Of a stretch of 64,000 nucleotides of DNA, positions 42,718 through 53,252 are shown piece by piece (the first letter of the stretch is position 1; every line of letters begins with the position of its first letter). The translations under genes were made by a program, and so were the position numbers. This DNA is from Lycorma delicatula. Lineage: Eukaryota > Arthropoda > Insecta > Hemiptera > Fulgoridae. The notes below the pieces were generated by a model that did no database searches, had not been told where the DNA came from, and saw only the letters and a list, made by a program, of their open reading frames with translations. Where the stretch lies: positions 53,319,341 through 53,383,340 of the forward strand of contig NC_134465.1 of the NCBI RefSeq assembly GCF_047948215.1, written 5' to 3'.

Positions 42718-43095
42718 GTCTTCAGTCATTTGACTGGTTTGATGCAGCTCTCCAAGATTCCCTATCTAGTGCTAGTCGTTTCATTTCAGTATACCCTCTA
42801 CATCCTACATCCCTAACAATTTGTTTTACATATTCCAAACGTGGCCTGCCTACACAATTTTTTTCCTTCTACCTGTCCTTCCAATATTAAAGCGACTATT
42901 CCAGGATGCCTTAATATGTGGCCTATAAGTCTGTCTCTTTTTTTAACTATATTTTTCCAAATGCTTCTTTCTTCATCTATTTGCCGCAATACCTCTTCAT
43001 TTGTCACTTTATCCACCCATCTGATTTTTAATATTCTCCTATAGCACCACATTTCAAAAGCTTCTAATCTTTTCTTCTCAGAAGAAGAAAAGATT
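42718..43095 (-). pseudogene. LINE 3' end, 5'-truncated copy
   Basis: On the minus strand it encodes WCYRRILKIRWVDKVTNEEV and GHILRHPGIVALILEGQ, then the family 3' tail GCTGCATCAAACCAGTCAAA ending at an A-rich stretch. It is closely related to 32443-33470 and 61412-61852. Its 5' junction is a fold-back (see the hairpin at 43066). Confidence 0.85.
43066..43095. repeat. Perfect 13-bp fold-back at the LINE 5' junction
   Basis: AATCTTTTCTTCT (43066-43078) pairs perfectly with AGAAGAAAAGATT (43083-43095) around CAGA. The left arm is LINE sequence. The right arm is its inverted copy and then runs straight into an AT microsatellite. Confidence 0.9.
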
Positions 43096-43319
43096 TATAT
43101 ATATATATATATATATATATAAATGAATATATAAACGTTTGAACTGACGGTGGTTTTGGGGTCTGGGGGATGTGAAACGCCAAGATATTTCGAAATTTTC
43201 TGGAAGTCGAATCATGGTATCCGTTACAATAGGTAGCTTTCTTATGAAATCTACCTAATATTTTTGAGCAATATTGTTAGTCCGGTAGACAATAATATTT
43301 AAAATATATAAATTTAAAC

Positions 43320-43490
43320 TTTTAATATTACAATAGAATTTCATTATAATTCACCCCCACTCCATAAAAAGAAATCTTAGCTAACTTTTTATTGGTTGTA
43401 TATTTTTTAGTCTAACTTTTTTTTAGTTTCTTCCGTTTAATATTATAAATGTACATAATAAAAAAAAAATTGGGAGTTTATTCTCTCCAT
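43320..43490 (+). repeat. Dispersed repeat family R, 3' fragment
   Basis: It shares CACCCC-ACTCC-TAAAAAG, then GGTTGTATATTTTTTAG and an AAAAAAATTGGGA end with 53900-54050. No coding content. Nature unknown. Confidence 0.6.
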
Positions 43491-44429
43491 TGCAGTTTAT
43501 TCTCCTTTGTTCTTGGTGTATAATCTTATTTGGTAATGGAATTCCTTTCTTTTGTAGTTTCTATTCCCATAATTTAATGAATTTTTTCGGATACAAATGC
43601 GGATTAAGGAAATCTTATCTCCTCTTCTGACTCATATTTTTTAACATTTTTTGAAGATTTTTTATTAAGTTATTTTTAAAATAATACATACTTTAATATT
43701 TCTAAATTTATTATTAATTACGTAATTATATTTCGTATAATAAACAATTAAAATGCACGATTGTTACAGGATGTTTTATATAATATATATTTTGCAATTA
43801 ACATACGTGAAATACAGGATCTTATTTCATTGTAATTACTCAATGAATAAATAAAAATAACATATTCTGAATCCTGTGTTATTTATTTTATTTTTATTTA
43901 TGATCTTCCAACGCAGGTTGTATGAAAAAATTGACAATTAAGGTATTTTTCACCTTGTACCTTATTACCATTTTTCTTATTATTATGTACTCTTTATTTA
44001 ATAAATAACTAGAATAATATTCGTAAATTTATTAAAAATGTATAATTACACTTGCATCGTTATAATATTAATTTCCTTTACAATATTACCGGTAATATTT
44101 AAAAGCGCTTCTTCCTTTTTACGTATTGTTGAATTTTTTTGTTATGTTTTCATAATCTATTTATTATTAAAACGAAGTCGCGAGTCTTAATTACAATGTA
44201 CTCGTAATATACGTATTTTTTAGTTTTTCTAACTCAAAAAATTAATCTAAAAATTGAATTTTGCTTACTCAACTAAAATAAAACGGAATAATATTACATT
44301 ATGTAACGAGCTTACAATGATAGCCATTAATGCACGATTGCGAAGTAAGTTACGACAGCCGTCTTAGCGAGTGTTGTATGCTGACCTATTTTATCCCAGC
44401 TAAAATTATATAAGAAACCACTAACTTTA
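43491..44429. other. AT-rich, nothing assigned
   Basis: No supported gene or element. Confidence 0.4.
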
Positions 44430-44600
44430 CTCCTTAATTTGGGTACCAAAAATTACAGTAGGGCTTCTTTTTATTAGTAGATAATCCGAGCGAAATCTTT
44501 CGCTATCTATACATCGAAAATAAAGCGTTTCCAGACCTATATTTATATGAACTTTTTTCATTTATTTTCACCAGTAGTACATGTCCTGAAAGTTTCTCCG
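44430..44600 (+). repeat. Dispersed repeat family S
   Basis: TTAATTTGGGTACCAAAAAT is followed by TACAGTAGGGCTT, then GCGTTTCCAGACCTAT and ACCAGTAGTACATGTC. Matching blocks occur at 58190-58340 and 58540-58660. No ORF and no ends identified. Confidence 0.6.
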
Positions 44601-44740
44601 TTTTTTCATGGGAAACTGTGTATAACATTTTAATAAAATGACGCAAAACAGAACAGATTTTAAGTGTAGAATATTATTTTTTTGTACCTCCTGTTTATAG
44701 AGTCATAATATCTAAAGTGTCTTATTTCATTTACCAGACT

Positions 44741-45045
44741 TTCTTTTTTTTCCTTTTTCCTGTTTAGCCTCCGGTAACTACCTTTCAGATAATTCTTCAG
44801 AGGATGAATGAGGATGATATGTATGAGTGTAAATGAAGAATAGTCTTGTACAGTTTCAGTTCGACCACTCCTGAGATGTGTGGTTAATTGAAACCCAACC
44901 ACCAAAGAACACCGGTATCTACGATCTAATATTTAAATCCGTGTAAAAATAACTGACATAACTAGGACTTGAACGCTGGAACTCTCGACTTCCCAATCAG
45001 TTGATTTGGGAAGACGCGTTCACCACTAGACCAACCCGGTGGCTA
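44741..45045 (-). mobile_element. SINE family A, intact minus-strand copy
   Basis: This is a full-length family A element in reverse orientation. The head (A box TGGTCTAGTGG, B box GTTCAAGTCC) is at the right end and the A/G-rich tail is at the left end. A perfect 14-bp target duplication TCATTTACCAGACT lies at 44727-44740 and 45046-45059. Confidence 0.93.
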
Positions 45046-45214
45046 TCATTTACCAGACTACAGTAAAATATGAAGTAATTAATAACTAATACACAAAACC
45101 TTTGTTATAAACAAAATGACATTTCAGTCTTTATTTTATTTTTATATTTTAGCATGTATGGATGTTTTTAAATATCTCTTTGTAATTTGAGTTATGTATC
45201 ACCTCATTTAATAT

Positions 45215-45580
45215 TTCCGGGCCGGTGCCCGGAAATGAATCCTGCCGCCTTCACATTTGGGAAGAATTTAAGGTTGGGACTGCCCCGTCTAGGAGAGGTG
45301 GGCCGCTTAGATGTCACCCTCGATGATTAGGCAGGGACTCCCACGTGGCCGGATTTTTGGGGGTAAAGAGAGACCGTAGTCCCGGTGGGGGACCCCTTTG
45401 GGGTCTCCTCATTAGAGGCATGGCATATCATCAAAAGACCGAGTCTCGGTTGCCTGGGGGGAATACTATTCGACGAGGCAGTTTTAGGCGAAGGCACCCC
45501 TGGAACTGTGTTAAGGCTAAGTTATATGTCCAGATCCAGGGAGGAGGAAAAGAAATGATGCACTTTAAAAAAAAAAAATA
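45215..45580 (+). mobile_element. GC-rich LINE-like 3' UTR with poly(A)
   Basis: This is a sharply GC-rich block with repeated G/C runs and potential for strong secondary structure (GGGCCGGTGCCC at 45220; GTCCCGGTGGGGGACCCC at 45379). It contains GACGAGGCAGTTTTAGGCGA and ends in AATGATGCACTTT followed by a 12-nt A tail. Insect non-LTR elements often have such structured 3' regions. No coding part is left. The 81-aa open frame through it is compositional. Confidence 0.5.
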
Positions 45581-45908
45581 TTGTAAATAATTGAAAAAAA
45601 AACTTGTTTTCAAGTTAAGGTATTAAAAAACTTGAAAAAAATTGAGGTTATTCTTTTTTTTTTAATGTCTAAAAATTTATTATTTTGAACCTTACCGAAG
45701 AACTTTAAGAAATAGTTTAAAGTAGTATAATCTTATTTTATTAAAATATAAATAAATTAATAAAATATTAGGGTTTTTATTACCATAAAAATTATAGTAT
45801 TGTCAGAAACTATAAATTCGTACATCTGTGACCTGTTTTTAAGTACAAAATTTGTAAAAAACCATTAATTAACCTGATTATCATATCTACAAAATCTAGT
45901 AAATCATT
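45581..45908. other. AT-rich spacer
   Basis: A/T-rich sequence with nothing assigned. Confidence 0.4.
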
Positions 45909-46520
45909 TTTACTTTCCTGACATCAAAGTTCTTGAACTATGCTGCAAGAAGAAAAGTAACGTAATCAGTCAAAAAATGAGGTTCAGTTTTATTTTATAT
46001 TTCTCGAGGTTTCGTTACCCAGGGGTACAAAAAACACAAAAAAGGAAGGTGATACGTACATGTAGGTATTTTGGCGGGTTTGAATCTTAAAAACTTGGAG
46101 ACTCTGAGAGATTTTTTGGTAAAAGTTTGGACTCATTTCCAGGGGGATTGGGTAGGTTGGGGGAGTTGGGTTTCTTCAATTTTCTCAAAATTTTACAAAC
46201 ATAACCCCACTTTATATTAAGTGTACATGATTACATGCCTATCTTATTATTTTTAAAATAATTTTGCCCCAAAATTCTACCTTCCCCAAAAATTAAAAAA
46301 AAAACTATATTTTTATTCATTGCATATTTTTTTAACCGATTTTTTTTCTATCTTCCTAGCCATAGTAATACTGTAAATGACTCCAAAAAATACTTATGGG
46401 CAATATTGGGGATGAGGGCCGATCAAAGTTTAAAAATATCGATCTTTTGAATTTTGTAAAACATTTTTTGGTTTATCTTAAATTTTTTTAAATAATCTAA
46501 TGTCCTTTACTTAGCTGAGA
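45909..46520 (+). repeat. Dispersed repeat family R, copy 1
   Basis: It is alignable by eye with 53253-54050: TTACTTTCCTG, then CGTACATGTA, TTGCCCCAAAATTCTACC, TTATTCATTGCATATTTTTT, TTAACCGATTTTTTTT, then a GGGGATGAGGG-CGATCAAAG block. No open frame; possibly the remnant of a larger element. Confidence 0.6.
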
Positions 46521-46649
46521 AGACATGATAAGAAAAAAGATGAAGGAACAAGTATGAGGACTAGAAATAAGGTAATTGTACGGTAATTATAGCTGATGTA
46601 CACACGCGCTTCAAAAATTATTAACAGCCCTTGAGGAAGGAATGAAAAT

Positions 46650-47280
46650 AACTATACGAAACATGAAAGTAATGGAAGTAAACAACAAAGATTTAGAGAA
46701 ATTTTGGATGTCAACAACATGGAAGAATAAAGAGTTTAAAAATTACTGATTTTCGGAACTATGATGAAAAGGACTGGAAGAAGACATTGGAAATGAAAGG
46801 AAGGAACAATGACAAAGAAAGCGTTCAGTAAGAAGAGAAAATTACTATTTTATTAAAATCTGAATTTATTTTAGGAAGAAGTTAGCCAAATTCCACATAT
46901 TGAGTATCTTGTTATACCTGGTATATAAATAAAATAGAAGTCAAGCGGACGATGAGAAAGATTGAGAAAGTAAGATGGACTAAAAAAAGTGAGTAATGAG
47001 GAAACGATGACCAGGATTAAAGAAGAAACATCACTTATGCGGGAAGTACAGAAAAGAAAGAGAAACCGATTAGGACGCGTTGATAGAGGAAGTGGAATTT
47101 TGAAAGCTGCATCGGAAGGATCAGTAAAAGGAGAAAGGAGGCTAGGAAGAAGAAGAATGAAGTTAATTGACGAGGTGAAAAGTAGAAACTAGAAGTGGAC
47201 GAAGGAGAAGGCTTGGGACAGGAATGGATGAAAACAGTTTTAGAGTAAGGAACTGCCGCCAGACAGAACATCAAATTGTG
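46650..47280 (+). pseudogene. LINE C-terminal fragment, decayed
   Basis: The plus-strand frame 46989-47192 reads MSNEETMTRIKEETSLMREV, then KRKRNRLGRVDRGSGIL and RRLGRRRMKLIDEVKSR. This is the order found after the reverse transcriptase in RTE/Jockey-like LINEs (NEE-L-RI, RNWIGHVLRG, GRRR-M-DDIK). Flanking sequence has stops. There is no tail motif of the 32.4-kb family, so it is a different lineage. Confidence 0.65.
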
Positions 47281-48589
47281 ATAATGCTAAGATACTTCCT
47301 GATTGTTTTTCGTCTTATTCTAACCCTTCATAAAGGGAAGAGGGCCAAAAAAAAGTTTTTTCTTTTTTTGTCATTTTAAACTCAAAGTAGATTTAATTGT
47401 AGGACAAAATTGTAATCAACACTTGTTTTATTGCTATGAGGATAGTATTTTTGGTATTTAAAGACTCAATCAAGCAATGATCCGAGTAATTGAAGTTAGA
47501 AATAGGAAGAGTTTTTGCGTGAAACCTTCGGTGTTAAGAGAAAAGCGCAGGATAGCGCTTATGCGAATTTGTTAACTTTATAGTTGAGGGTAGTAATTTA
47601 TGTTAGGTGGTCGTGATTTGAAGAGCCCATACAAAGGCGGTAATAGGTTGTAGAAATACAGTTGATGTAAATTTATGCCGAGGTATTTGCATCTGCGGCA
47701 TCCTGACAGAGGCCAAACTGACGACAGTGTTGTGTTATCAAGTTAAAGGAGTGTAAAAGACATCCTCCGGTAAAGCCCATCAGGACTAGGTACGGAGGGG
47801 TGGTGTGGCGACCAGGATCGTCACAAGGCGGGTGTTTTCCCTTACGGGAATCACCATTTTAAACTCGTTTTCTCGTATTAAATAAATTATTCCTTAATTT
47901 AGTATGTCAGTTTGGTTATGTGTTCGGGTAATTTAATTCGTAGTGGAGCGGAAAGTTTAATTGTTTTGTTTTCATAATTTATTATTTAGATCGATATCTT
48001 CAGACTGGATTAATAGATTTTTATGAAAGTTTGTACGATGACTTCTGAATAAGAGTCATTGATGTTACTTACGGTTGCAATTCTTTCCCGTTTATTTGAT
48101 TTTTGTTTGAGGTATCTGGTCATTTATTACAGTTGTACTGTGGAGCCTAATTAACATAAAGTAACAAATCTCTTTATTCGTGAGAAAAATCATTAAACAT
48201 AATTATTCTTAATTAATATTACATTTTTAAATATATATATATATATAATTCTCGAAATCAATAGTCAAAAAACAAAAAAGAAAGTACATTAATCTATGTG
48301 AAATGAAATTAAAATTCGTAAAATACCAAATATAGTAATTTTTAAGAATGTTAAATGTTAATTTTAATATACAGCCTAAATTTTAAACAATTTTAATATT
48401 ATTATTATAAATAAAGCCGAGTTAATTTACATAAAATTAAATAATTTTTTTTTCGGTCTTTTGTAAACAAGTTTAAAATTATGGTAATGGATTTACCTCA
48501 TATTTAATTATTTCTCCGAAGATGGTTCTAATATAATTTTTTCTAATAAAGATTAATATTAATAAGGAAAATTTTACCTTTAGTGAGTT

Positions 48590-48590
<1 letters not shown>
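47281..48590. other. Unassigned, one GC-richer patch
   Basis: 47480-47870 has intermediate GC and TE-like phrases (GACCAGGATCGTCACAAGG and TTTTCCCTTACGGGAA) that suggest a UTR or LTR remnant, but no paired ends or coding motif. The rest is AT-rich. Confidence 0.35.

Positions 48591-48591
<1 letters not shown>

Positions 48592-48625
<34 letters not shown>
48592..48625. repeat. (TA)n microsatellite
   Basis: About 34 bp of TA. Confidence 0.95.
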
Positions 48626-48628
<3 letters not shown>

Positions 48629-48886
48629 GAATTCATACGAATCAGATTATCATAAATCGCTGGTATTTAATCAAAATATCATCCAGTCTTCAAAGTAATC
48701 ATAAAATGTTACACCTACAAATAAGGCAAATATTACAACCTGCTTTTAAATTTCTGTTTTTTTTTTTTTTTTTTGTTAAATTTAAATACTAGTTTAATGT
48801 ACAATAATTAAATTTTTAATCAGATTTTATAAAGTAGGTAAGTGCGTTATTTAAAATTGTATTTATTATTTATTTTTTAAATAATT

Positions 48887-50014
48887 ATATATATACGTAT
48901 ATAAAAATCAATGTTTGTTTGTCTGTCTGTTCCAACTTAACTCGAGAACTACCGGACAGATTTGTCTAAAATTTTGTACACCTACACTTTGAAGCCCTAA
49001 GGTGAACATAGGCTAATTATTTTTGACCTCCGACATAACGGCTGCTTTTTCTATTTTAACAACATTGAATTCATTTGTTCGCACGCTTTAAATGTTAAAT
49101 TTCATGTGATTTTAGTTTGTTTTTTCAATTCGATGCGGATTCGAGTTCCAATTTTGACGACACTTAACGATTTGGCGTTATCGAGTTATACGTGTAAAAG
49201 TTAATTTTTTACAATTTTGACATTTTTGCTTTAAATTTTAAAAATGACTTTGATTTTCAAGAAAAATTTAACTTTTAGCTAACGTTTTTTGAAAATGACA
49301 ATTGCTTTGTTATTAATGATTTTCTTAATTATAATCCCTAAGTATTATTATGGAATCCAAGTTATTCTTGATTATGTTTTTGTAATTTTTATAAATCTCC
49401 ATGAAAAGTATCCGTGTAGCATTGAAAAATTTACAATTCGTAGTCTCTAATCCATCAATTTTTCAAATTAAGTTATTTAAATTAAATTTAAAACTATAAA
49501 AGCGTTTAAATTGAGTCCCAAAGTTTTCAGTTACAAAATTTAGGTTGAAAATTTATTACAAAGGATAGCTGAGTAAAAATGAACCCTAACTAAGAAAAAT
49601 ATTGAAATTATTTAAAAGTGATTCATGTAAAAAAATTGAAGTTATTTTTCCAGACTGTATGGAAACATTAGAAGGTGGGGTGTTGAGTGAGGTTTCCCCC
49701 TATAGTAAAAAAAAAAAAAATCACGTTGTTTTTTCCGAACTATCTACCGAAAATGTTTTTTCACAGTTGTTATATGGGAGTTATTTTTTGAGGGGGATTT
49801 GGGGGCGCAGTCCCCATCTCGGTAAATTAAAAAAAAAAATGGATTTTCTGTTATCACATAACGTATCTAAATTGCATGAATTTTTTTCTAATAACATTAA
49901 GCTCTTAACTTGGATTAAAGTTGATAACGTCAAAAATTTTCCAGTTGAAAAAAGAACTTTGGAAACCTGGAAAACCAAAGCGCCGAACGAAGCAAGGCCG
50001 GGCCGAGCGGCTAG
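48887..50014 (+). mobile_element. Helitron-like non-autonomous element Y, copy 2
   Basis: The 5' side has TATATATACGTATATAAAAA, then GTTTGTCTGTCTGTTCCAAC. The 3' end is GGCCGGGCCGAGCGG-CTAG followed by T, fitting the CTRR-T rule, with GC-rich inverted segments just before it as in Helitron 3' hairpins. No helicase and no target duplication. A 138-codon open frame (49602-50018) runs to the end of the element but has no recognisable domain. Confidence 0.55.
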
Positions 50015-50018
50015 TTAA
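49602..50018 (+). CDS. Hypothetical 138-aa frame inside Helitron-like element
   Basis: It begins MKLFKSDSCKKIEVIFPDCM and ends KAPNEARPGRAAS, the last residues being the translated 3' terminus of the element itself. It contains poly-Lys stretches from A-runs. There are no membrane segments or motifs, and codon content follows the surrounding AT bias. I regard it as probably fortuitous, but it is the longest frame in this part and is listed for that reason. Confidence 0.15.
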   Translation: MKLFKSDSCKKIEVIFPDCMETLEGGVLSEVSPYSKKKKNHVVFSELSTENVFSQLLYGSYFLRGIWGRSPHLGKLKKKMDFLLSHNVSKLHEFFSNNIKLLTWIKVDNVKNFPVEKRTLETWKTKAPNEARPGRAAS

Positions 50019-50247
50019 AAATAAAAATTATATACAGCTTCTAATTTGATCTGGTCGTTTTATTTATAATCAGCTTTACGAATTATTAAATGCCATCGGT
50101 TTCCGTAAATTTTTTTTTAATATGAAAACCGAATTAAATTTTTTAATTAAAAAAAAGTTTAAAACTTGGTAATACTGATTAGGCAGGTAAGAATTTAAGG
50201 TCGAAAAATATTTTAGGTATATTTAAATTTTTTTTTTTTTCATTTTT

Positions 50248-50895
50248 ACTTACTTGTACGAAGTAAAGGAAGTATCGTAATCGACAAAAATTATGATTTT
50301 CAGATTTCAACGGAAATATCCATTTTGACCATCCCCGAATCCATTTTGGAATGACGTCTGTACGTGTGTATTTAAAAAACGATAAAAAACTATTCTGTAC
50401 TAAAAAACGATTAGCTGTATAATGTTGAAATTTTGGATTTAGGACTGTTGTAACATTTAGTTGTAAATCTCCCCTTTCGATTGCAATCGACTTGACCAAA
50501 AAATCCCAAAATGTGGATTTTGGATTTTTGCTTAAGTATAGTAATAAGTCCTTATTAAGAGATTTTCAACGGTATATCATAAGTGGTACTTACTTTCATT
50601 GGTTCCAGAATTATAGTCAAGTAAGATTTTAATTAATGAAATATTTGCATCTTACAATGGGAAGGCACATCGGGTCGAATCAGAATTGGCATCTCCTTTT
50701 ATTAACTTTTTTTTTTAATTTAAATATATTGATTTATTAATAATTAATAACCTCCGACTGTAAAAAAAAGTTTTACGATAAATAATAATTCAGTAACAAT
50801 AAAAAAAAAAAAATGTTATTAAAGAAATAACATTTAATGTACTTTTCATTTAAAAAAAATGTGTATATGTAATTTAATAGGTGTATAAGGAAGTC
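50248..50895 (+). mobile_element. MITE-like family X, copy 4
   Basis: From ACTTACTTGTACGAAGTAAA to GTATAAGGAAGT, about 648 bp. It has the same internal landmarks as copy 1, with small deletions (for example the part between CATTTTG and GACGTCTGTACG). No ORF. Confidence 0.8.
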
Positions 50896-51584
50896 ATGTG
50901 TAAGGAAGCCACTTCAAATTTTTTATATAGGGCGTTAAAAAGGTAAAAGGGTTTAAAAAACAACTGAAATAACTTTTCAATAATTAAACACAGAAAAAAG
51001 AAATTTAGCAAATGCTCCTACCTTAACCTTTTCCCATCACAATGATCCGCGGTTGATTAGCGCTCCGCGAAAATATGTTGGAATCTGATTGCCTCCCTTC
51101 ATATTCTTATGCTACCCTCTTGTGAAAAAAATTTCAAAAAATTACAGTATATTAAAGAGATTTAACAGATTCGGACAAAAAAAATCCGTTATGATTTTTT
51201 ATGCCTGTAACAAAAAAAAAATTAAAACAGTACAGAAATTACGATAATTTAATTGCAGGATTTTTTTTGCGCATATCTACCGCGTTTTTTATTAGCGAAA
51301 TTTTTTTAATTTGTTTTGTCTTTATGAAACATAGTTTGCTGATTTTAAAAATAATACTTTCAGGCAAATCGGTTGAAAATTGGACAAAATATGATGAAAA
51401 ACCCGTGTCATAAATCACATATGTTAGTATAAGTGAAAGTAGATTCAGAAAACTACGTTTTATAAAAATTCCCACCACTTAAAGGCTATTCAGATTGACA
51501 AAAAACAATTTTTACTGTATACTCTTATTCATTACGAATCGTTATGCGTTTCATATTTACCGATATCTTTTGTCAGAAAAGATA
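50896..51584. other. AT-rich spacer
   Basis: No supported gene. Open frames around 51201-51478 overlap on both strands and have no motif. Confidence 0.4.
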
Positions 51585-52924
51585 CAGAATGTTCCATATA
51601 AAACGCAACCCAACCTTATATTGGTAGGTATTGAAATAATAAAAAGACATGTGTAAATGTAAATGTAATTTTTATTATTACCATCCATTACCTTACATTT
51701 AGAGTAAATGTTGGAAGTGGCCGCCATCTTCTTGAATACAAGCTTCAATTCTTTTTACAGGGTTTCTTGCAACTTTTTTCAAAGTTTGTGGCTGGATATT
51801 TAATACAGCTTGTTCAATATTGACTTTCAATCGTTCAAGTGTTCGTGGTTTGTTCCTGTAGGCTTTTTCTTTGAGGTAACCCCGTAGAAAAAAATCCGCC
51901 GCAGTCAAATCTGGAGATCTTGGTGGCCACTAGCCTCGACCGATAACACGATTACCAAAGAATTCCTCGACGAAATCAGAAGTTGAACCTGCGTAGTGCG
52001 ATGTTGCACCGTCATGTTGTAGCCAGTAATGTCTGTTTTCCTCTTCCAAGAGTGCGATGAACTGAAATAAAATATCCTGATATCGTTCTGCATTAATGGT
52101 GTACTCGAAAAAAATAGGACCGATTATTTTCTTCCGCGATATCGCGCACCACACGCCCGACTTCTGCGGGTGTAATTGTTTTTCGTGATAAACGTGGGGA
52201 TTTTCAGCGCTCCAAATTCTACTGTTTTGGCTGTTTACGTAGCCGTCCAAATGAAACCGTGCTTCATCTGTGAAAAATAACAAATCCATAACATTAATTC
52301 CCTCGCGCAGAAATCGACGGAACCGTTGACAATATTGTAGGCGTTTTTCTTTGTCGGGCTCAAGAAGTCGATGAACCGTTTGAATGCGATAAGGTCGTAA
52401 TTGTAACTGTTTGGTCGCCCGATGAACAGTTGATTTAGACAAATTAATTTCAGCAGAAAAATGTCTGATCGATTTATTTGGCGAGGCGAGTAATCGGTCT
52501 TTGATTTCAGTGACTGTATCTGTATTCAACACTGACGTAGATCTTTTGTGTTCCTTGTTATTAACAGAACCGGTCTCTCTAAATTTTACGACTAACCTTA
52601 ATACTGATGTTTTGTTACGAGCTGGTTTATCTGGGTACTTATGGCGAAACAAATCTTGCACTGCAACCACTGATTTCGTACTGAAATACGACTCAACGAT
52701 GAAAACACGTTCATCTACCGAAAACACCATCTTGTCTGTAGCAATACACTGAACGTTATGATTGCATTGTTGTTACTATAGGTAGTGTTCTACTGCGTCG
52801 CCGCGATGAAACCTCGTTCAAATTGTGTAATAAAACTGATTCCTTTATGAATATAAAACAAAATAACCAACTTAGATACCATATAAAATGATTTTGTAAC
52901 AGCGTTTTAAAAAAAATGACGCTG
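51585..52924 (-). mobile_element. DUF4817-type mariner relative, near-intact
   Basis: The element contains a transposase gene with one premature stop. Candidate borders are TA/CAG at 51583-51587 and CTG/TA at 52922-52926, giving about 1.34 kb, the usual size. The inverted ends are not convincingly similar beyond TACAG, so the borders are tentative. The coding part (51699-52730) is secure. Confidence 0.6.
51699..52730 (-). pseudogene. DUF4817/DD38D transposase with a single premature stop
   Basis: From ATG at 52730 the frame reads MVFSVDERVFIVESYF (helix-turn-helix), VAVQDLFRHKYPDKP, then a second DNA-binding part ending RPYRIQTVHRLL. The catalytic core has FFTDEARFHLDGYVN, RIWSAENPHVYHEKQ and WLQHDGATSHY. 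A TAG follows GRG at about 51932, after which the same frame continues with WPPRSPDLTAADFFLRG and ends EDGGHFQHLL. It totals about 343 codons, a full length for the family. I count 38 residues between the second and third catalytic Asp. Only this one nonsense change separates it from an open frame, so it is young. By family knowledge it is a cut-and-paste transposase acting in the nucleus. Confidence 0.88.
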
Positions 52925-52929
52925 TACAT

Positions 52930-53252
52930 AGCTAGTTTAATGGCTTCATGATCAGAAAAGGTTAAAGCAATATATTTTTCATAAGAGATCACCAGACCTA
53001 CACGTTCTTAGGACGTGAGGGTAATTTAATTTATTTAAATGGAAAGGATGTAGGGTTGTGACACATCATTTTAAGAATCGATTAAAAATATTTGACATAA
53101 ATAATTTTGAGTTGTAATAATTCTAGCCAAAATGATTGAAATTTAATTCCTTTTTATAGATAGTTTCAAGCGTGGACTACACTTCATTCGAAGTAGTGTT
53201 CTCATATCAAAAAACATATCGTTTTGTGGTGTGTGTATTTGCTAAATTTTAT
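52930..53252. other. AT-rich spacer
   Basis: Nothing assigned. Confidence 0.4.

Larger units (their letters stand above)
42128..43235 (+). mobile_element. Histone-stem-loop element family, copy 1 (internally deleted, LINE inserted)
   Basis: 42128-42500 is homologous to the 5' part of the minus-strand element at 57810-57320 (shared AATGTTTAGAGGA, TATTAAGGGAGG and CCCTTATCCAAAGAATCGT). 43128-43235 matches that element's tail (CTGACGGTGGTTTTGGG, TCGAATCATGGTA and TTACAATAGGTA). The GC-rich block and stem-loop array of the other copy are absent. In their place are AT microsatellites (42525-42551, 42670-42699, 43097-43122) and a minus-strand LINE 3' fragment. Confidence 0.75.

Noticed and set aside
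48061..48150. Minus-strand ATG...GTAAGT segment with a good donor, considered as a lipase 5' exon
   Set aside because: The phase fits, but the peptide is short and basic with no signal-like core, and it lies 25 kb upstream among TEs.
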